Assembly: GCF_013387465.1 (NCBI RefSeq) | Contig: NZ_VYGV01000001.1 | Coordinates: 168,501 to 232,500, forward strand | Source of the DNA: Hydrogenophaga aromaticivorans | Lineage (GTDB): Bacteria > Pseudomonadota > Gammaproteobacteria > Burkholderiales > Burkholderiaceae_C | Reading direction: 5' to 3' | Length of the DNA stretch: 64,000 bases | In this document: piece after piece, positions 37,117 through 45,524 of the stretch | Layout of the letters: each line of letters starts with the position of its first letter | Position numbering within the stretch: the stretch's first letter is position 1 | The notes under the pieces: model-generated | Told to the model about the DNA's origin: nothing | Seen by the model: the letters and a program-made list of their open reading frames with translations, nothing else | The model's database searches: none | Program-made: the position numbers and the translations under genes

Positions 37117-37786
37117 TTACCAGTGCTCGGCGCGCCGGCCGTCGTGGTGGATCAGGCGGCCGTTGTCTTCGGGTGCCACGCTGGCGAGCACGGCCCGCAA
37201 ACCGCGCACGCTGGCCTCGGCCGTCAGCGGGCGCAGCGCCGCCGCCCATGTCGGTTTGCACCCAGCCCGGGTCCAGCGCCACCAGCCGGGCCTTCGGGTA
37301 GTCGAATCGTGCGCTGCTCACCGCCATGTTCAGCGCCGCCTTGCTCACGCGGTAAAGCCAGCTGTTGCTGCCCGGCACGCTGCCGATCTGGCTCATGGTG
37401 CTGGACAGCGCGCCGAACACGCCGCCGGCTTCTTCCACCAGGGGCAACACCTGCGGGATCACCTGCATGGCGCCCATCACATTGGTGTGCATCACGCGGT
37501 CAAAGGTCGGTTGGGTGGGCGGCGAGGTGGCACAGGCGCGATCGATCACGCCAGCCACATAGAGCGCCACATCCAGCTTCTCGCCATCGAGTTGCCAGGA
37601 CAGCGCACTCACACTGGTAGGCTGCCCCACATCCAGCCGCAGCGGCTCGGCACCGAGCGCGCGCAGGCGCTCCAGCCCGGCGTCGTCGCGCGCGGTGGCA
37701 ATCACACGCTCGCCCGCCTCGCGGTACTGGCGCACGAATTCGAGGCCGATGCCGCGCGACGCGCCGATGATCAACACCGTGCTCAT
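37117..37786 (-). pseudogene. Frameshifted short-chain dehydrogenase (SDR) gene
   Basis: The first ~185 codons encode a good SDR: MSTVLIIGASRGIGLEFVRQY (nucleotide motif), NVMGAMQVIPQVLPL, and the active-site SWLYRVSKAALNMA (Tyr, Lys). After ...DPGWVQTDMGGGAAP the frame is lost. Removing one base in the GGG at 37229-37231 (CCC on the coding strand) restores the expected end, ...PLTAEASVRGLRAVLASV... to RRAEHW and TAA at 37117. Length 670 bases is not a multiple of three. It is either a real inactivating insertion or a sequencing/assembly error in a GC-rich run. Its start overlaps the VOC gene stop by ATGA. Confidence 0.85.
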
Positions 37787-38175
37787 GCCTCAGGCTGGTG
37801 GCAAGCCACACAGAGTTTGTTGCCGTCCGGATCGCGGAAGTAGGCACCGTAGTAGTGGGCGTGGTACTCGGGGCGCAAGCCGGGCGCCCCTTCGTCTGCG
37901 CCACCCAGGGACGTTGCCAGCCGGTGCACATCGTCCACCTGGTTCCGACTGCGGGCGGCAAACGCCACCATCTGGCCGTTGCCCGGCGCCTGCACGCCCT
38001 CGAACGGCCGCGCAATGACGAACAGTGGTCGCTGCCCGCCTTCGGCATGCCAACCGGCCCAGGGGCGCTCCGGCTCGCAGAAGCGCTCCTGCAAACCCAG
38101 CGCGGCCATCACCGGCCTGTAGAAGGCCAGGGCACGGTCGAAGTCGGACACGCCCATGAAAACGTGGGAAAACAT
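37783..38175 (-). CDS. VOC (glyoxalase/bleomycin resistance) family protein
   Basis: Small metal-dependent or binding protein of 130 residues with the paired beta-alpha-beta-beta-beta units of the VOC fold. It starts MFSHVFMGVSDFDRALAFYRPVMAALGL and ends YYGAYFRDPDGNKLCVACH. The His of SHVFMG and the late metal-ligand-type region are conserved. Substrate unknown. It is translationally coupled with the downstream SDR pseudogene. Confidence 0.87.
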   Translation of the reverse strand: MFSHVFMGVSDFDRALAFYRPVMAALGLQERFCEPERPWAGWHAEGGQRPLFVIARPFEGVQAPGNGQMVAFAARSRNQVDDVHRLATSLGGADEGAPGLRPEYHAHYYGAYFRDPDGNKLCVACHQPEA

Positions 38176-38197
38176 GCTCGCGAACCGCCGGTCGGCT

Positions 38198-39385
38198 TCA
38201 GACCAGTTCAATCGCCATGGCGGTGGCTTCGCCGCCACCGATGCACAAGGTGGCCACACCCTTCTTGCCGCCACGCGCCTGCAGCGCGTGCAGCAGCGTG
38301 ACGAGGATGCGCGCCCCGCTCGCGCCGATGGGGTGGCCCAGCGCGCAGGCACCGCCGTTGACGTTGACCTTCTCGTGCGGGATCGACAGCTCGGTCATCA
38401 GCGCCATCGGCACGACCGCAAAGGCTTCGTTGATTTCCCACAGGTCCACGTCGGCCACGGTCCAGCCGGTTTTGGCCAGCAGCTTCTGCGTGGCGCCCAC
38501 GGGGGCGGTGGCGAACCAGTTGGGTTCCTGCGCGTGCGTGGCGTGACCAACGATCGTGGCCAGCGGCTTCAGGCCCTGCGCCTTCGCGGTCGAAGCGCGC
38601 ATCAGCACCAGCGCGGCGGCGCCATCGTTGATGGACGAGCTGGAGGCGGCGGTGATGGTGCCGTCTTTCTTGAACGCGGGCTTGAGCGAGGTGACCTTGT
38701 CGAGCTTGACCTTGCCCGGGCCTTCGTCGGTGGAGACCACGCGTTCGCCGCTGCGGTCTTTCACCGTCACGGGCGCGATCTCTTTGGCGAAGGCGCCGCT
38801 CTCGGTGGCGGCCTTGGCGCGCGTCACCGAGGCGATGGCGAAGGCGTCCTGCTGCTCGCGGGTGAAGCTGTATTTGGCGGCGCAGTCTTCGCCGAAGGTG
38901 CCCATGCTGCGACCGGCTTCGTAGGCGTCTTCCAGGCCGTCGAGCATCATGTGGTCGTAGATCTTGTCGTGGCCCATGCGGTAGCCGCCACGGCCCTTGA
39001 GCATGAGGTAGGGCGCGTTGGTCATGCTCTCCATGCCGCCCGACACCATCACGGTGGCGCTGCCGGCGAGCAGCATGTCGTGCGCGAGCATGGTGGCCTT
39101 CATGCCCGAGCCGCACATCTTGGACAGTGTCACCGCGCCGGCCGACAGCGGCAGCCCTCCCTTGAGCGCGGCCTGGCGCGCGGGCGCCTGACCCTGGCCG
39201 GCCATCAGGCAGTTGCCGAACAGCACCTCGTCGACCAGCGACTTGTCCACGCCACTGCGTTCGACCGCGGCTTTGATGGCCACGCCGCCGAGGTCGTGTG
39301 CGGACTGGGAAGCGAAGTCGCTCTGGAACGAACCCATGGGGGTGCGCGCGGCGCCGACGACGACGATGGGATCTGTTGGGTTCAT
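38198..39385 (-). CDS. Acetyl-CoA C-acetyltransferase (thiolase)
   Basis: Thiolase of 395 residues with the acylation Cys in LSKMCGSGMKATML, the GGMESMTNAPYL stretch, and the C-terminal active-site blocks NVNGGACALGHPIGASGARILVTLLHAL and LCIGGGEATAMAIE. It is of the biosynthetic/acetoacetyl-CoA type and would turn acetoacetyl-CoA plus CoA into two acetyl-CoA, or the reverse for polyhydroxybutyrate. In this setting it probably serves the end of leucine and fatty-acid breakdown. It sits between aceK and the VOC gene on the same strand. Confidence 0.93.
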   Translation of the reverse strand: MNPTDPIVVVGAARTPMGSFQSDFASQSAHDLGGVAIKAAVERSGVDKSLVDEVLFGNCLMAGQGQAPARQAALKGGLPLSAGAVTLSKMCGSGMKATMLAHDMLLAGSATVMVSGGMESMTNAPYLMLKGRGGYRMGHDKIYDHMMLDGLEDAYEAGRSMGTFGEDCAAKYSFTREQQDAFAIASVTRAKAATESGAFAKEIAPVTVKDRSGERVVSTDEGPGKVKLDKVTSLKPAFKKDGTITAASSSSINDGAAALVLMRASTAKAQGLKPLATIVGHATHAQEPNWFATAPVGATQKLLAKTGWTVADVDLWEINEAFAVVPMALMTELSIPHEKVNVNGGACALGHPIGASGARILVTLLHALQARGGKKGVATLCIGGGEATAMAIELV

Positions 39386-39404
39386 GGAAATCTCCTGTGA
39401 AAGT

Positions 39405-41240
39405 TCAAGCTAAAAGTTCTTTGTCCGCCTGGACATGGAAGCGCCGGTCGCGCTCGTAGGGAAAAACGTCAAACACATGGCCCGCGGCGATGCGCTCTTT
39501 GTGAGCCTGCCAGAAGGCGGCGTCGAGCAGGTCCGCGTGGTGCTTCATGAACTCCTCGCGCACCATCGGGTTGCCGAGCAGGAAGGGGCCGAAGGTCTCG
39601 GGGAACACATCGTTCTTCGCCACCGAATACCAGACCTCGCCCGACATCTCGTCTTCTTCGTTGCGCGGCGCCGGCACACGGCGGAAGTTGCAATCGGTGA
39701 TGTACTCGATCTCGTCGTAGTCGTAGAACACGACCTTGCCGTGGCGCGTGATGCCGAAGTTCTTCCACAGCATGTCGCCCGGGAAGATGTTGGCCGCCAC
39801 GAGGTCCTTGATGGCGTTGCCGTACTCCACCACGGCGCGGGTGAGCTGTTGGCGCGCGCGCTTGAGCGACAGGTCGTCCGCCCCCTCGCCCCGCAGTGCG
39901 TCAAACGCCTCCTGCAGATATATGTTGAGCGGGATCATGCGCCGCTCGATGTAGCAATGCTTGAGGATGACCTCGATGTCCCCGTCCCCGTTGCGGTCGC
40001 TGATCTCCAGCTGGCTCGGCGCGAATTTCTGGATCTCGGCGATCAGCTCGTCGGTGAAACGCTCGCGCGGGAACCCCACCTCGGAAAACTCCAGCGTGTC
40101 GGCCATGCGCCCCACGCGGTCGTGCTGCTTGACCAGCAGGTACTTGCCACGGATCTGTTCGCGCGTGGTGTCCTTCTGCGGCGGGTAGAAGTCCTTGATG
40201 ACCTTGAATACAAACGGAAAGCTCGGCAGGTCGAACACCAGCATCACCATGCCCTTGATACCGGGCGCGATGCGGAACTTGTCGGTGCTGTGCCGCATGT
40301 GGAACAGGAAGTCGCGGTAGAACAGCGTCTTGCCCTGCTTGGCCAGACCGAGCGCGTTGTAGAACTCGGCGCGCGGCTTGCGCGGCATCATGCTGCGCAA
40401 GAACTGCACATAGGCGCTGGGGATTTCCATGTCCACCATGAAGTAGGCACGAGCAAAGCTGAAGAGGATCAGCAGGTCGTCTTCACCGAACAGCGCCGCG
40501 TCCACCACCAGCAATCCGTCTTCGTTGTGCAGGATGGGCAGCGCGAACGGCACTTCCTGGAAGCCGTTGATGATCTTGCCGACCACGTAGGCGCCCTTGT
40601 TGCGGAAGAACAGGCCCGAGAGCACCTGGAACTGGAAGTTGGCGCGCAGCTTCACGTGGTCGAAGTGCGGCTTCATGGCTTCGAGCACCAGATGGGCATC
40701 GCGCGCGAGGTCTTCGAAGGGCACACGCAGGTCGAAGTCCGCGATCATGCGCAGCACCTCGGCCTCCATGTTGGCGGCCGTCGGGTAGTGGCAGCGGTAG
40801 GTGGGCCGGGCTTGCGGCTCCTCGTTTTCGATGTACTCGGTGGACACCGCCGGGCGCACGAAGATGAAGTCGTTCTGGAAATAGGCCCGCTGCAGGATCT
40901 TGGTGCAGACCGAGTTGAAGAAGGTCTCGGCCAGCTCGGGCTGGTGGTGGTTCACCAGCAGGCCGATGTAGTGCAGCTTGACCTGCTCCCACACGTCCAT
41001 GGGTTGCTGCTCGGCCTTGAACTCCTTGTGCAGCCGCATCACGCATTCGTTGACGCGCAGGTCGTAGAACTCGATGCGCTCGCGCTGTGCACGCTGCTGG
41101 CCGCGCCAGTCGCGCGTCTCGAAGCGGTGTTTGGCGCGCGCCGACTCGGTGCGGAACAGCCGGTAGTGGCGGTTGAAGCCGTCCATCATCGCCTTGGCGA
41201 TGGCGTAGGCCACGGTGGAGTCGAGTCGCTGGGGAAACAT
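39405..41240 (-). CDS. aceK: Isocitrate dehydrogenase kinase/phosphatase
   Basis: Bifunctional enzyme of 611 residues that phosphorylates isocitrate dehydrogenase to divert isocitrate into the glyoxylate bypass, and reverses this. The kinase P-loop-like region [26 protein letters not shown], the catalytic part [40 protein letters not shown] and [11 protein letters not shown] are characteristic. The start was set at [15 protein letters not shown]. Length is typical (570-610). Unlike in E. coli it is not next to aceA or aceB, but it lies by the thiolase gene, in keeping with acetyl-CoA-yielding growth substrates. Confidence 0.96.
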   Translation of the reverse strand: MFPQRLDSTVAYAIAKAMMDGFNRHYRLFRTESARAKHRFETRDWRGQQRAQRERIEFYDLRVNECVMRLHKEFKAEQQPMDVWEQVKLHYIGLLVNHHQPELAETFFNSVCTKILQRAYFQNDFIFVRPAVSTEYIENEEPQARPTYRCHYPTAANMEAEVLRMIADFDLRVPFEDLARDAHLVLEAMKPHFDHVKLRANFQFQVLSGLFFRNKGAYVVGKIINGFQEVPFALPILHNEDGLLVVDAALFGEDDLLILFSFARAYFMVDMEIPSAYVQFLRSMMPRKPRAEFYNALGLAKQGKTLFYRDFLFHMRHSTDKFRIAPGIKGMVMLVFDLPSFPFVFKVIKDFYPPQKDTTREQIRGKYLLVKQHDRVGRMADTLEFSEVGFPRERFTDELIAEIQKFAPSQLEISDRNGDGDIEVILKHCYIERRMIPLNIYLQEAFDALRGEGADDLSLKRARQQLTRAVVEYGNAIKDLVAANIFPGDMLWKNFGITRHGKVVFYDYDEIEYITDCNFRRVPAPRNEEDEMSGEVWYSVAKNDVFPETFGPFLLGNPMVREEFMKHHADLLDAAFWQAHKERIAAGHVFDVFPYERDRRFHVQADKELLA

Positions 41241-41271
41241 GCAGGGCCTTGGGGCAGCTGTCTCAATATCT

Positions 41272-41940
41272 CTAGGCAGCCGTGTTCCGGCGCTTGGCCG
41301 CCACACCCGCCAGCGCCGCCTGGTAGATCGACTCCAGCCCTCCGGCGCCATCCACCGTCATCAGCATGTCGCGCAACAGGCCGTCGCTCAGGGCGTACAC
41401 CCAGGCGTGCAGCGTGAGCGACTGGCCACGCGCCCAGGCGTCCTGCACCACGGTGGTCTGGGCCACGTTCATCACCTGTTCGATGGCGTTGAGTTCGCAC
41501 AAGACCTCGACGCGGAAGTCTTCGGGCGTGGCCGCAATGAGCGCGGCGTGGCGGTCGCGCACGTCCTTGATGTGGCGCAGCCAGTTGTCGGCCAGGCCCA
41601 CGCGGGTGTCGTTCAGCGCGGCCTTCACGCCGCCACAACCGTAGTGCCCCACCACCATCAGGTGCTTCACCTGCAGCTGGTCCACCGCAAACTGGATCGT
41701 GGACAGGCAGTTCAGATCGGTCGGCACCACCACGTTGGCCACGTTGCGGTGCACGAACACCTCGCCCGGCGCCAGACCGGTGATCTGGTTGGCCGGCACG
41801 CGGCTGTCGGAACAGCCGATCCACATGTATTGTGGGCTCTGCTGCGCCAGCAGGTCGGTGAAGAAGGTGGGCTTCTCGCGAACCATGGCCGCAGCCCATT
41901 CGCGGTTGTGGTCAAACAGGTCTTGCAGCGATGAACTCAT
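41272..41940 (-). CDS. can: Beta-class carbonic anhydrase
   Basis: Zinc enzyme of 222 residues interconverting CO2 and bicarbonate. Ligands are Cys43, Asp45 (in [11 protein letters not shown]), His99 and Cys102 (in [14 protein letters not shown]), with Arg47 pairing to Asp45, the usual beta-class set. It begins [16 protein letters not shown]. Bicarbonate is a substrate for the biotin carboxylases in this window, but the placement next to aceK and ivd may be incidental. Confidence 0.95.
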   Translation of the reverse strand: MSSSLQDLFDHNREWAAAMVREKPTFFTDLLAQQSPQYMWIGCSDSRVPANQITGLAPGEVFVHRNVANVVVPTDLNCLSTIQFAVDQLQVKHLMVVGHYGCGGVKAALNDTRVGLADNWLRHIKDVRDRHAALIAATPEDFRVEVLCELNAIEQVMNVAQTTVVQDAWARGQSLTLHAWVYALSDGLLRDMLMTVDGAGGLESIYQAALAGVAAKRRNTAA

Positions 41941-42014
41941 GAGGCAATCAGAAGTGGTTGAACAGCCTGGCCATTGTCGGGCAAGGCCGGTTCACCCCGA
42001 TGTCAATCGGTGTT

Positions 42015-43196
42015 TCAGCAGGTCTCGGCGAACAGCTCGCGCCCGATCAGCATGCGGCGGATTTCACTCGTGCCGGCGCCGATCTCGTACAGCTTGGCGT
42101 CGCGCCAGAGGCGGCCCAGCGGGTACTCGTTGATGTAGCCGTTGCCGCCGTAGATCTGAACGCCCTCGCCCGCCATCCAGGTCGCCTTCTCGGCGGTCCA
42201 GAGAATGACCGAGGCACAGTCCTTGCGCACCTGGCGCACGTGGTCGGTGCCCAGCAGGTCGAGGTTCTTGGCCACGGTGTAGGCGAAGCTGCGCGCGGCC
42301 TGCAGCACGGTGTACATGTCGGCCACCTTGCCCTGGATCAGCTGGAACTCGCCGATGCTCTGGCCGAACTGCTTGCGGTCGTGGATGTAGGGGATCACGT
42401 TGTCCATGACCGACTGCATGATGCCCAGCGGCCCACCGGTGAGCACGGCACGCTCGTAGTCCAGACCGCTCATCAGCACCTTGGCGCCCATGTTCAGGCC
42501 GCCCAGGATGTTCTGTGCCGGCACCTCGACGTTCTGGAACACCAGCTCGCCGGTGTGGCTGCCGCGCATGCCCAGCTTGTCGAGCTTCTGCGCGATGCTG
42601 AAACCTGGCATGCCTTTTTCGATCAGGAAGGCGGTGACGCCGCGCGCGCCCATCTCGGGTTCGCTCTTGGCGTAGACCACCAGGGTGTCGGCGTCGGGGC
42701 CGTTGGTGATCCACATCTTGTTGCCGTTGAGCAGGTAGTAACCGCCCTTGTCTTCGGCCTTCAGCTTCATGCTGATCACGTCGGAGCCGGCGCCGGGTTC
42801 GCTCATGGCGAGCGCGCCCACGTGTTCACCGCTGATCAGCTTGGGCAGGTATTTGGCTTTCTGCTCGGGCGTACCGTTGCGGTTGATCTGGTTCACGCAC
42901 AGGTTGCTGTGCGCGCCATAGCTCAGGCCCACCGAGGCGCTGGCGCGGCTGATCTCTTCCATGGCCACCATGTGCGCCAGGTAACCCATGTTGGCGCCGC
43001 CAAACTCTTCGGGCACGGTGATGCCGAGCACGCCGAGCTCGCCCATCTTGCGCCAGCAGTCCATCGGGAACTGGTCGGTTTTGTCGATCTCGGCGGCGCG
43101 GGGCGCAATCTCGGCTTGCGCGAATTCGCGAACCGCGTCGCGCAGGGCGTCGATGTCTTCACCGAGCTGGAAATTGAGGCCGGGCAGGTTGTTCAT
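42015..43196 (-). CDS. liuA: Isovaleryl-CoA dehydrogenase
   Basis: FAD enzyme of 393 residues oxidising isovaleryl-CoA to 3-methylcrotonyl-CoA, first committed step of leucine degradation. Diagnostic is the catalytic Glu on the earlier helix, in [20 protein letters not shown], as in known isovaleryl-CoA dehydrogenases, together with an ordinary residue pattern ([19 protein letters not shown]) where other family members place their Glu. It starts [26 protein letters not shown]. It follows the PaaI-type thioesterase gene and is probably transcribed from the LiuR-controlled promoter. Confidence 0.95.
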   Translation of the reverse strand: MNNLPGLNFQLGEDIDALRDAVREFAQAEIAPRAAEIDKTDQFPMDCWRKMGELGVLGITVPEEFGGANMGYLAHMVAMEEISRASASVGLSYGAHSNLCVNQINRNGTPEQKAKYLPKLISGEHVGALAMSEPGAGSDVISMKLKAEDKGGYYLLNGNKMWITNGPDADTLVVYAKSEPEMGARGVTAFLIEKGMPGFSIAQKLDKLGMRGSHTGELVFQNVEVPAQNILGGLNMGAKVLMSGLDYERAVLTGGPLGIMQSVMDNVIPYIHDRKQFGQSIGEFQLIQGKVADMYTVLQAARSFAYTVAKNLDLLGTDHVRQVRKDCASVILWTAEKATWMAGEGVQIYGGNGYINEYPLGRLWRDAKLYEIGAGTSEIRRMLIGRELFAETC

Positions 43197-43234
43197 GGGG
43201 TGTCTCCTGGGGATGGGGTTTTGGGGTATTCACG

Positions 43235-43266
43235 CCCTCTCATCCGGGAGAGGGCCGGGATGAGGG
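43235..43266. repeat. Interspersed palindromic repeat, family B copy 2
   Basis: CCCTCTC and GAGAGGG pair around ATCCGG, followed by CCGGGATGAGGGC. It is a relative of the hairpin at 17699-17735 and lies between the thioesterase stop and liuA. Confidence 0.6.
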
Positions 43267-43275
43267 CAACAGCGG

Positions 43276-43722
43276 TCAGTAAGTCTTGGGCACCGGCACC
43301 AGGGTCTGCTGCATCACGGCGCAATCCGAGCGTTTGCCATCGGTGGCCACGTGCACCACCTCGGCCGCAGTGACGATGATGCGTTTGCCAGCCTTGGTGA
43401 CGCGGCCCGTGGCCTGCAGCTCGCCGCCCAGGAAGGCCGCGAGGAAATTGATCTTGTATTCCACGGTCGTGACCTCCATGCCTTCGGGCGCCACGGTCAG
43501 CGCCGCGTAGCCGCCCGCGATGTCGGCCAGCGCCCCCATGGCGCCGCCATGAAAGCCGCCCTGCTGCTGCGTCACGCGGTCGGAGTACGGCAACGCCAGC
43601 GTCACGGTGCCGGGCGCCACGGCCAGCAGCCGAACGCCCAGCGCCTGCATCATCCCCTGGCGGTCCAGGCTGGTCTGCACGCGCTCGCGCAGGGCGTCGT
43701 TGGGGTTCACTGGCTCGGTCAT
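43276..43722 (-). CDS. PaaI-type hotdog-fold acyl-CoA thioesterase
   Basis: Protein of 148 residues with the hotdog fold. The central helix/active-site segment is QQGGFHGGAMGALADIAGGYAAL, where the HGG motif and the Asp are typical of PaaI-family thioesterases. It would hydrolyse a CoA ester, possibly a branched or dead-end acyl-CoA, releasing free CoA. It is the first gene after the perfect LiuR-type operator and is followed by liuA, so it belongs to the leucine regulon. Substrate is an inference. Confidence 0.87.
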   Translation of the reverse strand: MTEPVNPNDALRERVQTSLDRQGMMQALGVRLLAVAPGTVTLALPYSDRVTQQQGGFHGGAMGALADIAGGYAALTVAPEGMEVTTVEYKINFLAAFLGGELQATGRVTKAGKRIIVTAAEVVHVATDGKRSDCAVMQQTLVPVPKTY

Positions 43723-43734
43723 GGGCGGTTTCAG

Positions 43735-43756
43735 TTGACGTTTACGTAAACGTCAA
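43735..43756. promoter_or_regulatory. Perfect 22-base palindrome, probable LiuR operator 1
   Basis: TTGACGTTTAC joined directly to its reverse complement GTAAACGTCAA. It lies 13 bases before the thioesterase start and overlaps the last base of the -10 and the predicted transcription start, a position fit for repression. The same pattern, slightly degenerate, occurs at 45472-45493 beside the MerR regulator gene. Known LiuR sites in proteobacteria have this kind of sequence. Confidence 0.88.
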
Positions 43757-43785
43757 TTATGACCCATGCATACCGGGTTCGCCAA
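43756..43785 (-). promoter_or_regulatory. Candidate promoter of the thioesterase-liuA unit
   Basis: On the minus strand TTGGCG (780-785 of the 43 kb line) and CATAAT (756-761) with an 18-base spacer. The palindromic operator begins at the downstream edge of the -10 element. Confidence 0.5.
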
Positions 43786-43826
43786 GCCCGGGGCAACCCT
43801 GACCGGACCAAGGGCCAGATGCACGC

Positions 43827-44405
43827 TCAGGCGACCAGGCGCGACAGCAGCAGACGGATCGCCTGTTCGTAAGGCGCAGCGGATTCGCCCCGAGCGATCG
43901 CCAGCGCCGCGCGGTCGAACGCCGCCGACAACAGTACGGCGAGCTCGCGCAGCGGCACCGCGGTCTTGTCATCGCCCTGCAGCGCCTCTTGCAAGCCTTC
44001 CTGCAGAGCACCCAATCCGGCGACATCGCTCAACGCCATCACCTGCTCGGCCCTGAGCACGGCGGGCGCTTCCAGCAGCAGCAGGCGGGCGCGACCTTGG
44101 CGCACCATGGCCGCGAAATAGGCCTGGGCGCCGGCCATCAGTGCCTCGACCGGATCGCTGTGCCCGCTGGCCTGCCGGGCGATCTCGTCCGCCACCTCCT
44201 GCGCCAGCTGCCGTGCCACCGCTTCGAACAGCTCGGCCTTGTCGGTGAAGTGGTGGTAGAGCGCGCCACGCGTCACCTTCGCAGCCGCCACGATCTCGGG
44301 CGTGCCGGTGCCGGCGTAGCCGCGTTCCTCGAACAGCCCCCGCGCGGCCTGCACCAGCGCGGCCCGGGTGGTTTCGGTGCGTTCTCCTTGCGATCGACGG
44401 TTCAT
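43827..44405 (-). CDS. TetR family transcriptional regulator
   Basis: Repressor of 192 residues with the N-terminal TetR helix-turn-helix (RAALVQAARGLFEERGYAGTGTPEIVAAAKVTRGALYHHFTDKAELFEAVARQLAQEVADEI) and an all-helical ligand domain. It is divergent from the VOC gene, with 82 bases between that hold a perfect palindrome (44420-44434), the likely operator for both genes. The inducing ligand is unknown. Confidence 0.93.
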   Translation of the reverse strand: MNRRSQGERTETTRAALVQAARGLFEERGYAGTGTPEIVAAAKVTRGALYHHFTDKAELFEAVARQLAQEVADEIARQASGHSDPVEALMAGAQAYFAAMVRQGRARLLLLEAPAVLRAEQVMALSDVAGLGALQEGLQEALQGDDKTAVPLRELAVLLSAAFDRAALAIARGESAAPYEQAIRLLLSRLVA

Positions 44406-44419
44406 GGCGGCCCTTTATA

Positions 44420-44434
44420 CATACAGTCTGTATG
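44420..44434. promoter_or_regulatory. Palindrome CATACAG-T-CTGTATG, probable TetR operator
   Basis: Perfect seven-base half-sites with a one-base centre, midway between the divergent tetR and VOC genes. The surrounding AT-rich stretch holds possible promoter elements for both directions, so the bound repressor could shut both genes. Confidence 0.8.
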
Positions 44435-44487
44435 CTATATTGAACTTGCATGCATAGTGTATGTAACTTTCGCCCAGGAGCCCAGCC

Positions 44488-44925
44488 ATGAAATCGACGC
44501 AGTACTACCCCGTTCTCATGACCGACCGCGTGGCGGCGACCGCCCGCTTCTACGAAATGCATTTCCGCTTCACACGCCAGTTCGACAGCGACTGGTATGT
44601 GCACCTGCAGTCCGCCGAAGACGCGTCGGTCAACCTGGCCATCCTCGACCGCGACCACGCCTCCATCCCCGAGGCAGGGCGTGGCCATCAGGCCGCTGGC
44701 CTGCTGCTCAACTTCGAGGTGGCGGATGTGGACGCCGAATACCAGCGCGCCGTCGCGCAGGGGCTGCCCATGCTGCTGGCGTTGCGCGACGAAGACTTCG
44801 GCCAGCGCCACTTCATCGTGCAGGACCCAAATGGCGTGATGATCGACGTGATCCAGCCGATCCCGCCGAGCGAAGCCTTCCAGCGCCAGTACGCCGAAGG
44901 TGCGGCCGCTGGCGGCGCCGCTTGA
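44488..44925 (+). CDS. VOC (glyoxalase) family protein, TetR-linked
   Basis: Protein of 145 residues with a VOC fold: [32 protein letters not shown] and ending [18 protein letters not shown], where the late Gln/Asp residues resemble metal-site regions of glyoxalase-like proteins. It has a CAGGAG ribosome-binding site. Its pairing with a TetR regulator suggests an inducible detoxification or binding function; no substrate can be named. Confidence 0.87.
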   Translation: MKSTQYYPVLMTDRVAATARFYEMHFRFTRQFDSDWYVHLQSAEDASVNLAILDRDHASIPEAGRGHQAAGLLLNFEVADVDAEYQRAVAQGLPMLLALRDEDFGQRHFIVQDPNGVMIDVIQPIPPSEAFQRQYAEGAAAGGAA

Positions 44926-44983
44926 GGCTGCAGCAGCGCCGCAGCCCGGGGTAGAAAGCCACGGCCCTTGCAGCAGGAGCCAA

Positions 44984-45400
44984 TCAGACCTTGTCGGGCT
45001 TGGTCGTTTTGTCCACCTTGGCCAGCAAGGCCCGCGCTTCCTTCTCGTGCACCTTGACCTCGTCCAGGTTGGCCACCAGATCGGCCATCTGCTCTTCGAG
45101 CTGGCGCTTGTGTTCGGCCAGCACGGCGAGGAACTTGCGCAGCTGTGGCCCGGTGTCGCGCGGGCTGTCGTACATCTGGATGATGTCCTTGGCCTCGGTG
45201 AGCGAGAGCCCCAGACGCTTGGCGCGCAGCGTGAGCTTCAGGCGCGTGCGGTCGCGCGCGCTGTAGACCCGGTTGCGCCCACCCGGCCCTTCGCGCTGCG
45301 GTTGCAGCAGGCCCATGTCTTCATAGAAGCGGATGGCGCGCGTGGTGAGGTCGAACTCGCGCGCCAGATCGCTGATGGTGTAGGTCGGGTTGCTCGCCAT
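44984..45400 (-). CDS. liuR: MerR family regulator, LiuR-type
   Basis: Regulator of 138 residues: MerR helix-turn-helix (YTISDLAREFDLTTRAIRFYEDMGLLQPQREGPGGRNRVYSARDRTRLKL), long dimerisation helix and short C-terminus lacking metal-binding cysteines. Size and sequence match LiuR, the regulator of leucine/isovalerate degradation. The gene lies between the two copies of the palindrome TTGACGTTTAC/GTAAACGTCAA, one in its own upstream region (45472-45493), and near liuA. It is expected to repress these units until a pathway intermediate appears. Confidence 0.9.
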   Translation of the reverse strand: MASNPTYTISDLAREFDLTTRAIRFYEDMGLLQPQREGPGGRNRVYSARDRTRLKLTLRAKRLGLSLTEAKDIIQMYDSPRDTGPQLRKFLAVLAEHKRQLEEQMADLVANLDEVKVHEKEARALLAKVDKTTKPDKV

Positions 45401-45471
45401 GGGGGCTGGTGGGTCTTGTCGGGTGGCGGACAGTGCATCGGAACTCCGCTCCGTAGAATGCCCTGCATCTC

Positions 45472-45493
45472 TTGACGTTTACGTTAACGTCAT
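45472..45493. promoter_or_regulatory. Imperfect palindrome, probable LiuR operator 2
   Basis: TTGACGTTTAC followed by GTTAACGTCAT; 9 of 11 positions are symmetric and the left half is identical to operator 1. It lies between divergent liuR and the MBL hydrolase gene. A TAGAAT -10-like hexamer (45454-45459) is 12 bases upstream of it in the direction of the hydrolase, so repression of that gene is likely. Confidence 0.8.
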
Positions 45494-45524
45494 TCGTCGG
45501 CATCTTAACGGAATCCACCCGCGC

